A stretch of DNA of 64,000 bases. It comes from an uncultured Prevotellaceae bacterium. GTDB taxonomy: Bacteria; Bacteroidota; Bacteroidia; Bacteroidales; Muribaculaceae. The notes beneath the pieces are model-generated. The model was not told where the DNA came from. It did no database searches and saw only the letters and a program-made list of their open reading frames with translations. Made by a program: the position numbers and the translations under genes. Positions within the stretch are counted from its first letter, which is position 1; every line of letters begins with the position of its first letter. Below are positions 62,864 to 64,000 of this stretch, piece after piece. Location of the stretch: positions 1 to 64,000 of the forward strand of contig ONIL01000008.1 in the NCBI GenBank assembly GCA_900317835.1, read 5' to 3'.

Positions 62864-63547
62864 TTAATCTATGTCCATATCTGAGAGGACTTGATTGTCC
62901 AAAATGGATAATTCATTGCTGTCGTAGGTCAAGATGCCATTTTCGGCCAAACGGTCGAGCGTGGCAATGAGCGTCGTGCGCTGAGTACCCAGCAGGGCAC
63001 ACAGGTCCTTTTGCTTGAAACGCAAGCGCACACTGGTCGCGCCATGAATCACCAGCGACTCGATCAGCATTGACAGGCGTTCGGCCACCGAACCGTCCTT
63101 GGTACCCAATGTGATGGACGCACACCGTTGACTACCCGAAGAAAGGTAGTTCAAGATGTTGAACAAGAAGACCTTGTCCATGCTGACCATCTGTATGTAG
63201 TCACTCTTGCGCAGTTGCAGGATGCCGCAGGGGCCATCGCTGACGGCAGTGAACGGATAGACCGTATGGCGTCCGAACAGATATTCTGGCGCCAGCACAT
63301 GAGGAGTGGAAAGGGTCTGAGAGATAGACACTTTCAATGTAGGGAAAGGCATCTCGAGCCTTACCTTGCCCGACACAATGAACTTGATGTGGGTGCATGC
63401 TTCACCAGCCGCACAAATCTGTTCGCAGTTGCGGTACTTGAGAAAGTGAAATGGCAGTTTCTCGACCAGAGCAGTAATTTTCTCGGTACTCACCCCTTGG
63501 AACAGAGGCAACTGCATCAGTTGTTGGTACATACTGTTCATGACCAC
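62864..63547 (-). CDS. Crp/Fnr family transcriptional regulator
   Basis: 227 residues. N-terminal cyclic-nucleotide-binding-type beta-roll (KFIVSGKVRLEM, then APEYLFGRHTVYPFTAVSDGPCGILQL) lacking the Arg-Ala cAMP contact loop of true CRP; C-terminal winged HTH (RFKQKDLCALLGTQRTTLIATLDRLAENGIL). No Fnr-type Cys cluster is clear. Probable global or redox/nutrient regulator; effector unknown. It starts 14 bp after the hisS stop. Confidence 0.9.
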   Translation of the reverse strand: MVMNSMYQQLMQLPLFQGVSTEKITALVEKLPFHFLKYRNCEQICAAGEACTHIKFIVSGKVRLEMPFPTLKVSISQTLSTPHVLAPEYLFGRHTVYPFTAVSDGPCGILQLRKSDYIQMVSMDKVFLFNILNYLSSGSQRCASITLGTKDGSVAERLSMLIESLVIHGATSVRLRFKQKDLCALLGTQRTTLIATLDRLAENGILTYDSNELSILDNQVLSDMDID

Positions 63548-63561
63548 TCCAGTAAAAATCC

Positions 63562-64000
63562 CTACTGATTCAGCAACTGTATCACTTGCTCGACTGTGAG
63601 CGACTGCTGCTCGCCACTGGCCATGTTCTTGAGCGCGATAGTGCCGTTCTGGACCTCGTCGGCGCCAACAATAGCGACATAAGGAATCTGGCGCTCGTTG
63701 GCATAGTTCATCTGTTTCTTCATCTTGGCCGAGTCGGGATACAACTCGGCACTGATACCGGCACGGCGCAGGGTCATGATGTGACGCAGCGACATCGACG
63801 CCTCCTGTTCGCCAAAGTTGACAAACATCACGCGTGCCGTGGCCATTGTATCGGCAGGATAAAGATCCAAGGCGTTTAACACATCATAGATGCGGTCAGC
63901 ACCAAAGCTGATGCCCACGCCAGACAAGCCAGGCATCCCGAACACGCCTGTCAGGTTGTCATATCGTCCTCCACCGGTAATGCTGCCGATGGCCACATCC
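63562..64000 (-). CDS. hisS: Histidine--tRNA ligase, C-terminal part
   Basis: The last 146 residues or so of HisRS; the gene continues beyond the window. Class II motif 3 region [16 protein letters not shown], then [15 protein letters not shown] and the anticodon-binding domain ([31 protein letters not shown]..., [16 protein letters not shown]). Charges tRNA-His. Head of the leftward run continuing into the Crp-type gene. Confidence 0.95.
   Translation of the reverse strand, partial: DVAIGSITGGGRYDNLTGVFGMPGLSGVGISFGADRIYDVLNALDLYPADTMATARVMFVNFGEQEASMSLRHIMTLRRAGISAELYPDSAKMKKQMNYANERQIPYVAIVGADEVQNGTIALKNMASGEQQSLTVEQVIQLLNQ

Overview
The window is about 64 kb of bacterial chromosome from a member of the order Bacteroidales, probably Prevotellaceae or Muribaculaceae (the family call is inference). 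The evidence is the Bacteroidetes-type promoter signature (TTG, about 20 bp, TAnnTTTG) in front of many genes, an OMP-barrel TonB-dependent receptor, a type IX secretion plug protein, class III fructose-bisphosphatase, GH92 and GH53 enzymes, a BspA-like leucine-rich-repeat protein, and a series of secreted proteins ending in paired dockerin-type repeats. I saw no transposase, integrase, phage gene, CRISPR array, rRNA or tRNA. Gene density is high and most gaps are short.

Layout. 1-3388: zinc-ribbon protein/TonB-dependent receptor pair, a CAT-like acetyltransferase and a small hypothetical gene. 3535-6966: large LRR-dockerin protein with a structured leader, and a phosphopantetheinyl transferase. 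7020-10931: a partner-switching module (Cache-SpoIIE phosphatase fused to an anti-sigma-type ATPase, plus a STAS protein) followed by a porin. 11082-16174: M1 peptidase and M6-dockerin protease. 16193-23551: fbp, a DbpA-like helicase, a metallophosphoesterase, an AraC regulator, a DMT-like protein, and a DUF2284 gene/HAD gene pair driven from an almost perfectly mirrored promoter. 23630-30819: S9 peptidase, then a SatD-like/DUF3307 operon behind three operator-like palindromes, GH92 and holA. 30940-37284: GH53 galactanase and two tandem S8 proteases, all dockerin-tagged. 37341-44570: gpmI, M64 peptidase, a solo HsdR-N nuclease-like protein, a PcrA/UvrD helicase and nspC. 44662-52737: C10 protease-dockerin, T9SS plug protein, CaCA antiporter, alaS and a MerR regulator. 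52933-56785: OmpP1/FadL-like protein, a Trp/Tyr/Gly-Ser low-complexity secreted protein and a TrmN6-like methyltransferase. 56793-64000: one tightly packed leftward run of ten genes from hisS down to a LuxR-type regulator, including an orphan umuD, an LTA-synthase-like sulfatase and a hemerythrin protein.

Functionally the region is dominated by cell-envelope and secreted products. Seven peptidases (M1, M6, M64, two S8, S9, C10), two glycosidases and an LRR protein suggest a protein- and glycan-degrading gut or oral lifestyle. Six of these exported proteins share the same C-terminal dockerin pair, which points to a common surface attachment or assembly route. Interleaved are core metabolic and information genes (fbp, gpmI, holA, alaS, hisS, nspC). 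The least understood parts are the SatD/DUF3307 operon with its palindromes, the mirrored divergent promoter at 22.8 kb, and the pseudo-receiver/hemerythrin/LTA-synthase cluster.
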